A stretch of DNA of 64,000 bases from Candidatus Amarobacillus elongatus (GTDB lineage: Bacteria > Chloroflexota > Dehalococcoidia > Tepidiformales > Tepidiformaceae): contig JADJBX010000003.1 of the NCBI GenBank assembly GCA_016703545.1, forward strand, positions 186,001 through 250,000. Reading direction: 5' to 3'. Shown here piece by piece: positions 1 to 9,417 of this stretch. Under the pieces are notes generated by a model. That model was not told the origin of the DNA. It did no database searches and worked only from the letters and a program-made list of their open reading frames with translations. Both the position numbers and the translations under genes were made by a program. Every line of letters begins with the position of its first letter. Position 1 is the first letter of the stretch.

Positions 1-735
1 CGGCGGGCGATTCGGCACGTGCCGGGCCTCGAAGTTCACCGCGATGCGGACGTCCACCGCCAGCGCGCCGTGCTCGGAGGCAATGACCGGGTTCAGGTCC
101 AGCTCCTCGATTTCCGGGTGGTCCGCCACGATCCGGCCGACGGTCTCGATGATGCCGGCGAGGGCCGCGCGGTCCACGGGGGCACTGCCCCGGACGCCGT
201 TCAGGAGCTGTCCGGCCTTGATGCTGTCGAGCATGCCGAGCGCTTCTTCGTTCGAGACGGGCGCGAGCCGGAAGGTGACGTCCTTCAGCACTTCCACCAG
301 CACGCCGCCGATGCCGAACGCCACCAGCTTCCCGAAGCTCGCGTCCGTAACGGCGCCGACGATGACTTCGCGGCCCGCCGGCGCCATCTGCTGCACCTGG
401 ACGCCCGTGATGCGCGCGTTCGCGTCGTAGCGCTTCGCGTTGGCGACGATGGTGTCGAAGCCCGCGCGCACGGCGGCCTCATCGGCCACGCCCGCGAGCA
501 CGCCGCCCGCGTCGGTCTTGTGGCTGATGTCCGGCGAGACGATCTTGAGCACGACCGGGTATCCGAATTCGGCGGCGATGGCTGCCGCTTCGTCGGCGGT
601 GGTGGCCGTCGCGTCCTTCGGCATGGGGATGCCATATCGCTCGCAGAGCGCGCGCGCTTCCTCGGGAGTCAGCAGGCTGCGGCCCTCCGCCTTCGCCGCG
701 TCAAAGATCGTGGTCGTGCTGTCGGTCGAAGTCAC
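1..735 (-). CDS. Acyl-CoA synthetase (NDP-forming) ATP-grasp subunit, partial at left edge
   Basis: The minus-strand reading frame runs off the left edge, so the C-terminus is missing. The visible part resembles the ATP-grasp (beta) half of NDP-forming acetate/acyl-CoA synthetases, with KIVSPDISHKTDAGGV followed by an IGGVLVEVLKDVTFRLAP stretch and ELDLNPV near the end. The family couples acyl-CoA thioester chemistry to ADP or ATP, probably with a separate CoA-binding subunit. I chose GTG at 735 because an AGGAG lies about 10 bases upstream. It sits beside other acyl-CoA genes, consistent with acid activation or energy conservation. The acyl substrate cannot be read from the sequence. Confidence 0.8.
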   Translation of the reverse strand, partial: MTSTDSTTTIFDAAKAEGRSLLTPEEARALCERYGIPMPKDATATTADEAAAIAAEFGYPVVLKIVSPDISHKTDAGGVLAGVADEAAVRAGFDTIVANAKRYDANARITGVQVQQMAPAGREVIVGAVTDASFGKLVAFGIGGVLVEVLKDVTFRLAPVSNEEALGMLDSIKAGQLLNGVRGSAPVDRAALAGIIETVGRIVADHPEIEELDLNPVIASEHGALAVDVRIAVNFEARHVPNRPP

Positions 736-812
736 TGTGGTGAGGCTCCTTCTACGTGGCGCGCTCGCATGCGAGGGCGGGTCCGGGTGGGGGGATAGCA
801 CGCGCCCGTACA

Positions 813-847
813 GAGCGGGCAGGGCCCAACCCTTCTACTGCCCGCTC
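813..847. repeat. Inverted repeat with 10-bp perfect stem
   Basis: GAGCGGGCAG at 813-822 is matched by CTGCCCGCTC at 838-847 with a 15-base loop. It lies just beyond the stop codon of the minus-strand nitroreductase and upstream of the ATP-grasp gene. It could act as a transcript end or processing hairpin, but no T-run follows it on either strand. Confidence 0.4.
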
Positions 848-875
848 ATGCTGCCTGTCAATTTGGGCGGGCGGT

Positions 876-1451
876 CTACCGCCAGGGCTCGCCGAACCGT
901 TCGCGCGAGATCAGCCCGGCAACCGGGACACGGCGGTTGCGGCCGTACTTCCGGTCCGGCCAGCCCATGGGCACGATCGCCTGCACGCCCATCGTCTCGG
1001 GGAGGCCGAGCAGCGGCCGTAGCTCGGCTTCCCGGCGCTTCCAGCGCGTGGTCAGCACCGTCCCAAGCCCGAGCGCGTGCGCCGCGAGCAGGAGGTTCTG
1101 GACCGCCGGGTACACGGATGCCCCGAGCGCGGCCTCGGCGCCCGCGTCCCGCCCAAACACGTACTCCGCGCACACCGCGACCAGCACCGGGACCTCGGAC
1201 CACGGGTCGTGGTCGGGTGCGTTGGGGCCGTACATCTGCTGGCCAAGCTCATCGAAGATCGCCCCGAGGCTGCCCTTCGTGCTCGCGTCGCGGATGACGA
1301 TGAACCGCCATGGCTGGATGTTGCGCGCGCTCGGGGCGCGCGTGGCGGCCGCGAGGACGCGTTCGATCGTGGCATCGTCCACGGGGTCCTTCGTGAAGCG
1401 GCGGACGGCCCGCTGCGTGGCCATGAGCTGTTCGAGGTCGGCGAATTCCAT
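876..1451 (-). CDS. Nitroreductase family protein
   Basis: A 191-residue protein typical of the FMN-dependent nitroreductase fold: the N-terminal RAVRRFTKDPVDDATI segment, APSARNIQPWRFIVI (phosphate/FMN-binding region), and a C-terminal GWPDRKYGRNRRVPV. These enzymes reduce nitroaromatics, quinones or enones with NAD(P)H in the cytosol. The ATG at 1451 starts the conserved N-terminus; an upstream in-frame start at 1520 would add a proline/arginine-rich run unlike the family. It is divergent from the acyl-CoA dehydrogenase. The substrate is unknown. Confidence 0.85.
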   Translation of the reverse strand: MEFADLEQLMATQRAVRRFTKDPVDDATIERVLAAATRAPSARNIQPWRFIVIRDASTKGSLGAIFDELGQQMYGPNAPDHDPWSEVPVLVAVCAEYVFGRDAGAEAALGASVYPAVQNLLLAAHALGLGTVLTTRWKRREAELRPLLGLPETMGVQAIVPMGWPDRKYGRNRRVPVAGLISRERFGEPWR

Positions 1452-1538
1452 GGGGGTGGCTCCGGGTGGTGTGGGGCGAACCGTACGGGCACGCCGCGGG
1501 CGGCGCAACGCGGCGAACACGTGGCCCCCGCAACGCGC

Positions 1539-1567
1539 TAGAATGCCCGGCGTTGCCCCGGCCGGGG
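1539..1567 (+). promoter_or_regulatory. Putative -10 (TAGAAT) and CCCCGGCCGGGG palindrome upstream of the acyl-CoA dehydrogenase
   Basis: TAGAAT at 1539-1544 resembles a -10 box. A perfect 12-base palindrome, CCCCGGCCGGGG, lies at 1556-1567 just before the GGAGGAG ribosome-binding site and the ATG at 1581. The palindrome would fall in the 5' leader or over the transcription start, a plausible operator position. No convincing -35 is visible. Confidence 0.35.
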
Positions 1568-1580
1568 CCGGAGGAGCGCG

Positions 1581-2782
1581 ATGGACTGGCGAGACAACAG
1601 CGAACAGGCGGCATTTCGCGCCGAGGTACGGGCGCTCATCGAAGCGCGGCTGCCCCAGCGCTACCGCGAGATGGCCGAGCAGGGCGGCCCCGGCGAACGC
1701 CAGTGGGAGTTCGATCGCAAGTCACCGGACGCCGCTGCGCGCGAGGCCGCGGTCGCGTGGCACGCCGCCCTCGCCGAGCGCGGCTGGGTCGCGCCGCACT
1801 GGCCGAAGGAGTACGGCGGCGGCGGCCTCACGCCCATGGAACAGTTCGTCCTCAACCAGGAGTTCGCCCGGGCGGCGGTCCCGCCGGTGGGTGGCTCCGG
1901 CGTGGGCCTCCTCGGCCCGACGCTCATCATCCACGGCACGCCCGAGCAGAAGGCGAAGTACCTGCCCCGATCCTCGCCGGCGAGGCGACCTGGGCACAGG
2001 GCTATTCCGAACCCGGCTCCGGGTCCGACCTTGCCTCGCTCCAGACCCGCGCGGTGCGCGACGGCGACGACTTCGTCCTCAACGGCCAGAAGATCTGGAC
2101 CTCTGGCGCCCACACCGCCGACGCTCTCTTCGCGCTCGTGCGCACGGACCCGCAGGCGCCCAAGCACCGCGGCATCTCCTTCCTGCTCATCGACGACATC
2201 AAGACTCCCGGCATCACGATCCGGCCACTGACCGATATGGGCGGCCGGCACTACTTCAACGAGGTCTTCTTCCAGGACGTCCGCGTCCCCGCCCGCAATC
2301 TCGTGGGCGAGGAGAACCGCGGATGGTACGTGGGCATGACGCTGCTCGACTTCGAACGATCGAACATCGGCGGCGCCGTGGGCGCGCGGCGCAAGCTCCA
2401 CGAACTCATCGACGTCGTGCGCGCCAACCCCGTCCTGCGCGAGCGCGTCAACAACTCGTCGGTGCGCCAGGAGATCGCGCAGCGCTTCATCGAGACCGAG
2501 GTGATGTACCAGTTCTCGCTGCGTGTGATTTCGATGCAGAACCGCGGCCAGGTCCCGAACGACGAGGCGTCGACCTCGAAGCTGTACAACTCCGAACTCT
2601 CCCAGCGGCTGGCGCAGACGGCGATGCAGGCCGTGGGCATGCTCGGCAACCTCATCGAAGGCAGCGACGAGTCGTTCGGGCGCAGCTACATCGGGGTCGT
2701 GCCCGCCACCATTCGCGGTGGCACGTCGGAGGACCAGCGCAACGTCATCGCGACGCGTGGCCTGGGCCTCCCCCGGGGGTAG
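1581..2782 (+). CDS. Acyl-CoA dehydrogenase (single-base frameshift near 1966)
   Basis: An FAD-dependent acyl-CoA dehydrogenase of about 400 residues that introduces an alpha-beta double bond into acyl-CoA. The N-terminal helical domain (EYGGGGLTPMEQFVLNQEFA) is in one frame. From about 1966 the family-typical QGYSEPGSGSDLASLQT and the C-terminal GTSEDQRNVIATRGLGLPR continue in another frame, so one base is missing near the KYLP codons. Total length is 3n+2, consistent with one deletion. GGAGGAG precedes the ATG. It is followed within 4 bases by a CoA-transferase. The intact domains on both sides suggest a sequence error rather than a decayed gene. Confidence 0.88.
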
Positions 2783-2785
2783 GGC

Positions 2786-4070
2786 ATGGCGGGCGCACTC
2801 GCTGGCATTCGCGTCCTGGAGTTCTCGCAGATCGTGGCCGGCCCGGTCGTCGGCGTCATGCTCTCGGACATGGGCGCGGACGTGGTCAAGGTGGAGCCAC
2901 CGGAGGGCGAAGCGCGCCGCAACAGCGCGGCCGTCGTCCCGAACGAGGGCAAGTACTTCCAGTCGCTCAACCGTGGCAAGCGCAGCCTCACGGTCGACCT
3001 CGCGAAGGCCGAGGGCGCGGCGCTCATTCGCCGCATCATCCCCACGTTCGACGTCATGGTGATCAACTACCGGCACGGGGTCGCGGCGAAACTGGGGATC
3101 GATTACGAGACGCTACGCGCCATCAACCCGCGCCTCATCTACGCCAGCATCACGGGGTTCGGCGAGACCGGTCCGATGGCCACGCGCGCCGGGTCGGACA
3201 TCGTCGCGCAGGCATACTCCGGCCTGATGGCGAACGAGGCGAAGGTCGATGAGTTCGGCGCGCCACAGCAGATCCTCGGCCTCAACCTTCATCGACCGCA
3301 CCTCCGGGACGATGGCGGCGATGGGTATCTGCGCCGCGCTGCTCCACCGCGAACGGACCGGCGAGGGACAGTCACTCCATGTTTCGCTGCTCCAGTCGGC
3401 GCTGGAACTCATGTCGCACCAGGTGATGCGCGAGCCCGTGCACGACGTCACGGTGCGCGACCCGCTGCTTGCCGAACTCCAGGGGATGCGCGGATCCGGG
3501 GCGCGGTACGACGCCATCGCCGCCATCCGCAAGGCGCAGGGACCGCGTTTCGCCGCCCACCGGCTCTACTACGGCGGCTATCACACTGCGCGGGGCGCCC
3601 TCGTCCTCGGTGCGCTGACACCCCAGAACCGCCACGCCATTCGCGCCATCCTCGAGATGCACGACCCCACCGACGATTCCGACTTCGATGCGGCCGCGCC
3701 CGGCACGCGCGAAAAGCTCGAGGTCTGGCGGCAGGAGATCCAGGGCAAGCTGCTTGTCGCGCCCGCGAGCGAATGGGTGAGCCGCTTCCTCGCCGCGGGA
3801 GTGCCCGCGAGCGTCGTGAACTTCCCGGAGGAGATGTCGGACGACCCGCAGGTGGCGGCGGCGGGGATGATGGCGGAGCTCGAGCACGAACTCACCGGCC
3901 CCCAGCGGGTCGTGGGGCCCGCGGTGCGCATGTCCGCGACGCCGACGGAGGCGCGGCTGCCTTCGCCGCCGCTCGCGCGGCACACCCGCGAGGTCCTGCG
4001 CGAGGGCGGCGTCCCGGACGAGGAGATCGACGCCCTCCTCGCGGCTAGCGTGATTACCAGCCGCGAGTAG
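2786..4070 (+). CDS. Family III (CaiB/BaiF) CoA-transferase (single-base frameshift near 3288)
   Basis: The N-terminus (LAGIRVLEFSQIVAGPVVG, then DMGADVVKVEPPEGE) is characteristic of CaiB/BaiF CoA-transferases, which move CoA between carboxylic acids through aspartyl-CoA intermediates. After residue 165 or so the frame changes. FIDRTSGTMAAMG, containing the candidate catalytic Asp, and the rest of the protein read in the next frame, so one extra base lies near 3285-3292. The total length, 3n+1, agrees. Expected size is about 427 residues. It probably works with the preceding acyl-CoA dehydrogenase in activation and oxidation of one acyl chain. Confidence 0.85.
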
Positions 4071-4079
4071 GACCGCCGC

Positions 4080-5234
4080 TCAGCGCTCTTCGCGCTTGAG
4101 GATATGCACCACGCAGACCGAGCCCGCGCCCATCATGTGCGCGAGGCCGATGCGTGCGTTCTCCACCTGCCGCTGCCCCGATTCTCCGCGGAGCTGCTGG
4201 GTGATGTCCCAGATCTGGGCGAGGCCCGTGGGACCGCCGGGGTGCCCGCGGCCGATGAGGCCGCCATCGGTCGAGAACGGGATACGGCCGCCGATGGTGG
4301 TCGCGCCCTCCGCCACGAGGCCGTCGCCTTCGCCGTCCCCACAGATGCCGAGCAGCTCGTAGTACATCAGCTCCTCGATCGGGAAGGCGTCATGCACGTG
4401 GACGAGGCTGAGGTCCTTCGGTCCCAGTCCCGCCTCGGCATAGGCGAGGTTGGCGGTGATGCGCGTGGATTCGGACGGGCCGACCACCGCACCGAGGAAG
4501 ATGTGGCCCGGCTGGTACACCTCCGACTGCATCTGCGACGCGGCCACCTTCACCAGCGGCCGCCCGTTGCTTAGCTTTTCGGCGATTTCGCGCGTGGCCA
4601 CGATTGCGCCCGCCGCCCCGGCGCCCGCGCCGCACGCCATCATCGCCGTGTGCGGATACGCGATCATGGGCGCCGCGAGTACGGTCTCGGGCGTGATCTC
4701 GTTCTGCGCCTGCCGTTCCGCGTACTTGTTGAACCGCGCATGGTTCCAGTTTTTCGCCGCGATCTTCGCGTACGTCTCCATCGAAGTGCCGTTGTCGTGC
4801 ATGCGGCGAACGGCCCAGAACGCGAAGAAGGCGGCGGGAAGCAGGTTCGAGCCCATCGTCGGCCGGGGTGCGACCGCTGCGGGCGTGCTCAACCCCCGCA
4901 GCTGGCCGTCGAAACCGAGCGCCATGGCCACGTCGGTGACGCCGCCGCTGACATCGTTCACGGCCAGGCGGAACGCGGAGGAGCCCGTGGCGGAAGCGTT
5001 CTCCACATGGACCACCGGGATGCCCGTGAGGCCGAGGTCCTTCGCGTAGGTGACGCCGTCGAGCATGTTGCCGCCGATGTAGGCGGTGTAGAGCGCGCCG
5101 ACGTCGCGGAACGAAAGCCCGGCGTCCTCCAGCGCGTCGATGCCAGCCGTGTAGGCCATGTCCCGGCGGCTGATGTCGTGCTTGCCGAAGCGGTGAATGC
5201 CCACGCCAACGACGTATACGTCCCGGTCCATCAT
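4080..5234 (-). CDS. Thiolase-superfamily protein (Ltp/SCP-x type) with Ser in place of the catalytic Cys
   Basis: A 384-residue thiolase-fold protein. The nucleophile loop reads VENASATGSSAF (residues 78-89). Aligned with the SCP2-thiolase NNNCSTGS motif, the cysteine is Ser81. HDAFPIEELMYYELLG and the GHPGGPTGLAQ loop, with its catalytic His, are retained. The start at 5234 overlaps the stop of the upstream DUF35 gene as ATGA, so the two are translationally coupled. Thiolase-like proteins paired with DUF35 and lacking the Cys are known as retro-aldolases (Ltp2 type) in steroid side-chain breakdown. A similar role is an inference; a non-decarboxylating condensing role is the alternative. Confidence 0.82.
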   Translation of the reverse strand: MMDRDVYVVGVGIHRFGKHDISRRDMAYTAGIDALEDAGLSFRDVGALYTAYIGGNMLDGVTYAKDLGLTGIPVVHVENASATGSSAFRLAVNDVSGGVTDVAMALGFDGQLRGLSTPAAVAPRPTMGSNLLPAAFFAFWAVRRMHDNGTSMETYAKIAAKNWNHARFNKYAERQAQNEITPETVLAAPMIAYPHTAMMACGAGAGAAGAIVATREIAEKLSNGRPLVKVAASQMQSEVYQPGHIFLGAVVGPSESTRITANLAYAEAGLGPKDLSLVHVHDAFPIEELMYYELLGICGDGEGDGLVAEGATTIGGRIPFSTDGGLIGRGHPGGPTGLAQIWDITQQLRGESGQRQVENARIGLAHMMGAGSVCVVHILKREER

Positions 5235-5653
5235 TCGCCCCCTTCGATCACGCGGAAGGCGATGGTGACGAGCTCGTCGCCGTTCGCTTCCGTGGCGAGC
5301 GTGCGCGTGGTTAGCCGCACCCGTTGGCCAATCCGCCAATCGCCCTGCTTGCCCTCGAGCTGGGCCTGGATGCGGACGCCCTCGGGCAGGTCCACCTGCG
5401 CGGCGCCGAAGCCACCACCGGCGTCCGCCTTCATGCTGCCCATCGTGGGCATCGAAACGAACGTCCATGAGTGGATGACGCCCTCGGTCGAGAGCTCGCA
5501 ATCCTCGACCGCTTCGAGCGAAATCGGGCAGCGCTTGCGGCGCGGCCAGAAGTAGGTGTTGGCGGCCGGGCTGTAGGAGCCAAGGAGGACGGGCGATGCG
5601 CCCTCGTCCTCGGGGATGCGGAAGTAACCGTCCTCGACGGGCACGCGCGCCAT
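5231..5653 (-). CDS. DUF35 OB-fold acyl-CoA-associated protein
   Basis: A 140-residue protein with the DUF35 layout: an N-terminal extended region with FWPRRKRCP, a reduced zinc-ribbon remnant (only two cysteines are visible, KRCP and EDC, instead of the usual four), then an OB-fold from GVIHSWTFVSMPTMG to VTIAFRVIEGG. DUF35 proteins bind thiolase-like or hydratase partners and help hold acyl-CoA. GGAGG precedes ATG 5653, and its TGA overlaps the thiolase start. It is divergent from the serine hydrolase at 5804. A two-subunit complex with the next gene is a strong inference. Confidence 0.8.
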   Translation of the reverse strand: MARVPVEDGYFRIPEDEGASPVLLGSYSPAANTYFWPRRKRCPISLEAVEDCELSTEGVIHSWTFVSMPTMGSMKADAGGGFGAAQVDLPEGVRIQAQLEGKQGDWRIGQRVRLTTRTLATEANGDELVTIAFRVIEGGE

Positions 5654-5803
5654 GGGTCCTCCGAGTGAATGTGCTGCACTCCGTTTACGGCAGGAATCGG
5701 TCCCTGTCCAACAACGCCGCGCTCCCCCGGATTCCCCCTCCCCGCGCTTGACGCGCGCACCGCCGAGGGTGGTAATGGCGCCCACCATCCAGGAGGGGCC
5801 TCC

Positions 5804-7015
5804 ATGCACACCGATCCCGCGAAGGCCGGCTTCGACCCGGCACGTCTCGAGCGCATTACCGCGCACCTCGAGCGGAACTACATCGAAAGCGGCAAGATCC
5901 CGGGCTGCCAGGTGGCCGTGTCGCGCCACGGACAGCCCGCCTACTTCCGTTCCTTCGGCAACGCCGACCGCGAGCGCGAGCAACCGGTCACGGACGACAC
6001 CATCTTCCGCATCTACTCCATGACCAAGCCGATCACCTCGGTCGCGCTGATGACCTTGTACGAACAGGGCCACTTCCAGCTCAGCGATCCCGTGCACCGG
6101 TTCATCCCCGAGTGGCGCAACCAGCGCGTGTGGGTCTCCGGCGAGGGCGACAGCATGGAGACGAAGGTGCCGGACCCGCCGATGACCTTCCGCCACGTCC
6201 TCAGCCACGGCGGCGGCCTCACCTACGGCGCCACCAACCACCCCGTCGACAAGGCGTACCGCATGGCCGGCGTCGGGCGGGGACAGGGCGAAACGCTGAA
6301 GTCGTTCGTTGAAAAGCTCGCGAACGTGCCGCTGTACTACCAGCCCGGCGAGCGATGGATGTACTCGTATTCCACGGACATCTGCGGCTACCTCGTCGAG
6401 GCGATCTCCGGGAAGCCGTTCGACCAGTACCTGCAGGAGACCATCTTCGACCCCCTGGGCATGAAGGACACCTCGTGCTTCGTCGCGCCGGAGAAGGCCG
6501 ATCGGCTGGCCGCGAACTACCAGCGCATGCCCGACAAGTCGCTCAAGCTCATCGACGACCCGAAGAGCAGCGCCTACCTCTCGAAGCCGAGCTTCCTCTC
6601 CGGGGGCGGCGGGCTCACGAGCACGACGGCGGACTACCTGCGGTTCTGCGAAATGCTCCGCCGCGGCGGCGAGCTCGATGGCGTCCGCATCCTCGGCCCG
6701 CGCACGCTGCGGATGATGACCAAGAACCACCTCGCCGGGAACAAGGACCTGACCCAGATGGCGATCGGGACGTTCTCCGAGACCGCGAACGAAGGCGTGG
6801 GCTTCGGCCTTGGCTTCGCCGTGACCCTCAACGAAGTGACGGCCGGCACGCTGGGCGAAGGCGACTACTACTGGGGCGGCGCCGCTTCCACCATCTTTTG
6901 GGTGGACCCCGCCGAGGACCTGGTCGTGGTCTTCATGACGCAGCTCATGCCGTCCGCCACCTTTAATTTCCGCGGGCAGCTGAAGCAGATCGTCTACTCG
7001 TCCATCGTGAACTGA
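5804..7015 (+). CDS. Serine hydrolase of the beta-lactamase/penicillin-binding (EstB-like) family
   Basis: A 403-residue protein with SMTK (Ser72-Lys75) as the SxxK nucleophile motif, MYSYST around 187-192 as the Tyr motif, and HGGGLTYG around 136-143. The C-terminal YYWGGAASTIFWVDP resembles the substrate-pocket HxG/GG region of family VIII esterases and class C-like hydrolases. No signal peptide is visible, so a cytosolic esterase or amidase is likelier than a true beta-lactamase. AGGAGGGG lies 6 bases before the ATG at 5804, which is preferred over the upstream in-frame start at 5669. Confidence 0.85.
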   Translation: MHTDPAKAGFDPARLERITAHLERNYIESGKIPGCQVAVSRHGQPAYFRSFGNADREREQPVTDDTIFRIYSMTKPITSVALMTLYEQGHFQLSDPVHRFIPEWRNQRVWVSGEGDSMETKVPDPPMTFRHVLSHGGGLTYGATNHPVDKAYRMAGVGRGQGETLKSFVEKLANVPLYYQPGERWMYSYSTDICGYLVEAISGKPFDQYLQETIFDPLGMKDTSCFVAPEKADRLAANYQRMPDKSLKLIDDPKSSAYLSKPSFLSGGGGLTSTTADYLRFCEMLRRGGELDGVRILGPRTLRMMTKNHLAGNKDLTQMAIGTFSETANEGVGFGLGFAVTLNEVTAGTLGEGDYYWGGAASTIFWVDPAEDLVVVFMTQLMPSATFNFRGQLKQIVYSSIVN

Positions 7016-7051
7016 GCCGGGTGCGGCCCGGGCGGGTGGCTCGGGCCGCGT

Positions 7052-7746
7052 CTAGGTTTCGATAACGCCGTACAGGCGCGCGAGCGACTGCAGCAAGGGA
7101 GGCCGCCGGAGCGGGCAGCCTCTTCGAGCGCGCCGCGCTGCATCGCCTCCGGCAGGTCTCCGAGGAACAACGCCGGGTCGCCGCTGACCCGCCGCGCCAG
7201 GTCCTCGTGCCGCGCGATCAGCCCGAGAAACGCCTCGAACACGGCCGAACGCTGCAGGTGGTTTTCGAAGACGAAGAGCAGGATGTCCTCCGTGGCCTCC
7301 TCGTCGCCCGCTTCATGCGCCCGGTCGTACGTTTCGCCGAGCCAATCGGCGATCTGCTCCCACGCCCCGGGGGCTTCGGCGCAGGCCCGCGCTTCGAGCG
7401 CCTCCAGCGAAGAAAACAACATAACGAGGAACGTCGGGAGCCGGCGGCGGTCGTACCCCTTGCGGGCGAGGTCCACCCAGCGCAGGTCCTCGGCGCAGGT
7501 GGCGTTCGGCCGCGATGCGGGGATCGCGCCCGCGAGTTCGTTCGCCTCGGCCGCCGGCAACGTACGAATCCAATCCTCGATGGTCTCCTGCGCGACGTCC
7601 GCGAGGTCGATGACGGAGAGGGCGGCGAGGCGCCGATCCGGGGGCCCGTCCTGGATTTCCATCACCAGCTCGGGCGTGGTCATCCGCCGGAGCGCGGGCT
7701 CGTGCGATTGCCAACCGGCGTACTGGGGTGGGAGGCGCCGTTCCAT
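7052..7746 (-). CDS. Hypothetical helical protein (probable frameshift near its C-terminus)
   Basis: I do not recognise the family. The frame encodes a mostly alpha-helical, acidic, cytosolic protein: LPTFLVMLFSSLEALEARACAE and later ATEDILLFVFENHLQR and GLIARHEDLARRV. Near 7110 the reading frame turns into a cysteine- and proline-rich tail running to 6994. A one-base shift there gives LLQSLARLYGVIET and a stop at 7052, which looks more natural. The start at 7746 is uncertain; the upstream in-frame codons reach the divergent hemB start. It is convergent with the serine hydrolase. Confidence 0.55.
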
Positions 7747-7789
7747 CCCGGTCAGGATAGCAGCCAGCCACCGGCGCGAAAGCGCGTGG

Positions 7790-7802
7790 TAGCATCGCCG
7801 CA
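7790..7802 (+). promoter_or_regulatory. Putative leaderless -10 element of hemB
   Basis: TAGCAT at 7790-7795 lies exactly 6 bases before the hemB ATG at 7802, so transcription would begin at or next to the start codon. No Shine-Dalgarno is present. The -35 region is weak. The same 6-base spacing recurs at the fur-like, carH and desaturase genes. Confidence 0.45.
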
Positions 7803-8776
7803 TGGAGATGTCATCGTTTCGGCGTCACCGCCGCCTCCGTTCGAGCGATGCCATGCGCGGGCTCGTGCGCGAAACCGAACTTACGCCCGCTCACCTCGTC
7901 TATCCGCTCTTCGTCGAAGCAGGCCTGTCGGGAAGGTCGCCGATTGAGTCAATGCCGGGGCAGGATCGCCTTGGCCTGGACGCGCTTGCCGCCGAGGCGC
8001 GGGAACTTCGCGCCCTGCGCATCCCCGCGGTGCTGCTCTTCGGCCTGCCCCCGGAAAAGGATGAACAGGGCAGCGGCGCCTGGGCGCGCGACGGCATCGT
8101 GCAGCAGGCCGCGGCCATCCTGAAGGACGCCGCCCCGGAACTGGTCGTGATCGCCGACGTCTGCCTGTGCGAGTACACCAGCCACGGTCACTGCGGCCTC
8201 CTGTGGCCCGATGGCACCGTCGACAACGACGCCACGCTGCCGCTGCTGATGGAAACCGCGGTGAGCCTGGCCACGGCCGGCTGCGACATCATCGCCCCCA
8301 GCGACATGATGGACGGCCGCGTCGCCGCCATTCGGGCGGGGCTGGACCAGGGCGGGTTCTCGCAGGTGCCCGTGCTCAGTTACGCCGCGAAGTTCGCGAG
8401 CGCCTTCTACGGGCCGTTCCGTGAGGCCGCCGAGAGCGCGCCCGCCTTCGGCGATCGCCGCGGCTACCAGATGGACCCGGCCAACGCCCGCATGGCGCTC
8501 GACGAAGTCCTCACCGATATCGACGAGGGCGCGGACATGGTGATGGTGAAGCCCGCGCTGCCGTACCTCGACGTGCTCCGGCGCGTCCGGGACGCCGTGG
8601 ACGTGCCCGTGGCCGCGTACAACGTCAGCGGCGAGTACAGCATGCTCATGGCCGCGGCGGAGCGTGGCTGGATCGACCGTGACCGTGCCATCGACGAGAC
8701 GTTGACATCCATTCGGCGCGCCGGGGCGGACATGGTCATCACCTATCACGCAAGGCAGTGGGCGGAGCGCCACTAG
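7802..8776 (+). CDS. hemB: Delta-aminolevulinic acid dehydratase (porphobilinogen synthase)
   Basis: A 324-residue enzyme that condenses two 5-aminolevulinate molecules to porphobilinogen, the first common step to haem, sirohaem and cobalamin. Zinc ligands C121, C123 and C131 are in DVCLCEYTSHGHC. The two active-site lysines are K197 (SYAAKFASAFYG) and K250 (MVMVKPALPYLDVL). Length matches the family. The cysteine-rich site indicates the zinc-dependent type. It starts directly after a -10-like TAGCAT and lacks a ribosome-binding site, so the message may be leaderless. No other haem gene is adjacent. Confidence 0.97.
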   Translation: MEMSSFRRHRRLRSSDAMRGLVRETELTPAHLVYPLFVEAGLSGRSPIESMPGQDRLGLDALAAEARELRALRIPAVLLFGLPPEKDEQGSGAWARDGIVQQAAAILKDAAPELVVIADVCLCEYTSHGHCGLLWPDGTVDNDATLPLLMETAVSLATAGCDIIAPSDMMDGRVAAIRAGLDQGGFSQVPVLSYAAKFASAFYGPFREAAESAPAFGDRRGYQMDPANARMALDEVLTDIDEGADMVMVKPALPYLDVLRRVRDAVDVPVAAYNVSGEYSMLMAAAERGWIDRDRAIDETLTSIRRAGADMVITYHARQWAERH

Positions 8777-8779
8777 CAA

Positions 8780-9349
8780 TCACGACCGCGGGCTGATGAA
8801 CTGCCGGATCTGCGAGGCGTGTTCGGTCGTGTGGCCGATGAGGCCGGTGATGACGAAGGCGTACGCCTCGCCGCGGTACCGGTGGGCAGCAGGCAGTGGC
8901 CTCGCGGCCAGCTCGTCGGTCATGGTGGCGAGCGTGTCGCGCACCCGTTGCCGGCAGGAGTCGGTGTAGTCCATCAGCTCCGCACGCGACCACGCCGCGG
9001 GCAGGCTCGCAAGGTCCCGCCAGTGGGGATGCCCCGCGAACGGCGGCGGCGGAGCCCACGCACCGAACCCACCGCCGACGTCGTAGTCGAGCGTCTCCAG
9101 CGCATGCCAGGCGACGCTCCACGGCGTGCCCCACCGTTCGACCCATCGCCGGGCCAACTCGTCCCGATGTTCGCCTCGCGCGACCGGACTCCAGTCCGGG
9201 GAAAGGAACTCGTGGTCGTCGCCCGGCTTGGCGACGGTCCACATGCTGGCCTCCCATAGCTCGCCCGGGCAATCACGGACGGCATCCGACAGAAGGTCCA
9301 GGGCTCGTTCGAAACCGCGCTCGAGGCTCTCCACCCACACATTCGCCAT
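8780..9349 (-). CDS. DinB-like (DUF664-type) metal-binding protein
   Basis: A 189-residue protein matching the DinB/YfiT four-helix fold: an N-terminal helix with RGFERALDLLSDAV, a histidine in AWHALETLDY, and the C-terminal GHTTEHASQIRQFI with two further histidines, giving the usual three-His metal site. Members include thiol transferases and many uncharacterised proteins. The ATG at 9349 is chosen because the conserved fold starts there; upstream in-frame sequence to 9781 is arginine-rich antisense of the next gene. It is convergent with hemB, 3 bases apart. The biochemical activity is unknown. Confidence 0.75.
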   Translation of the reverse strand: MANVWVESLERGFERALDLLSDAVRDCPGELWEASMWTVAKPGDDHEFLSPDWSPVARGEHRDELARRWVERWGTPWSVAWHALETLDYDVGGGFGAWAPPPPFAGHPHWRDLASLPAAWSRAELMDYTDSCRQRVRDTLATMTDELAARPLPAAHRYRGEAYAFVITGLIGHTTEHASQIRQFISPRS

Positions 9350-9417
9350 GGGCAAAGACGCTACGCCGGACGCACTGCAGCTGCGGACGGGAAAGTGGCC
9401 ATCTGTAGCCGCTTTGG

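Noticed and set aside
5804..7015. Calling the SxxK protein a beta-lactamase resistance gene
   Set aside because: It lacks a signal peptide and the class C KTG motif in the usual form; family VIII esterase-type hydrolases fit better.
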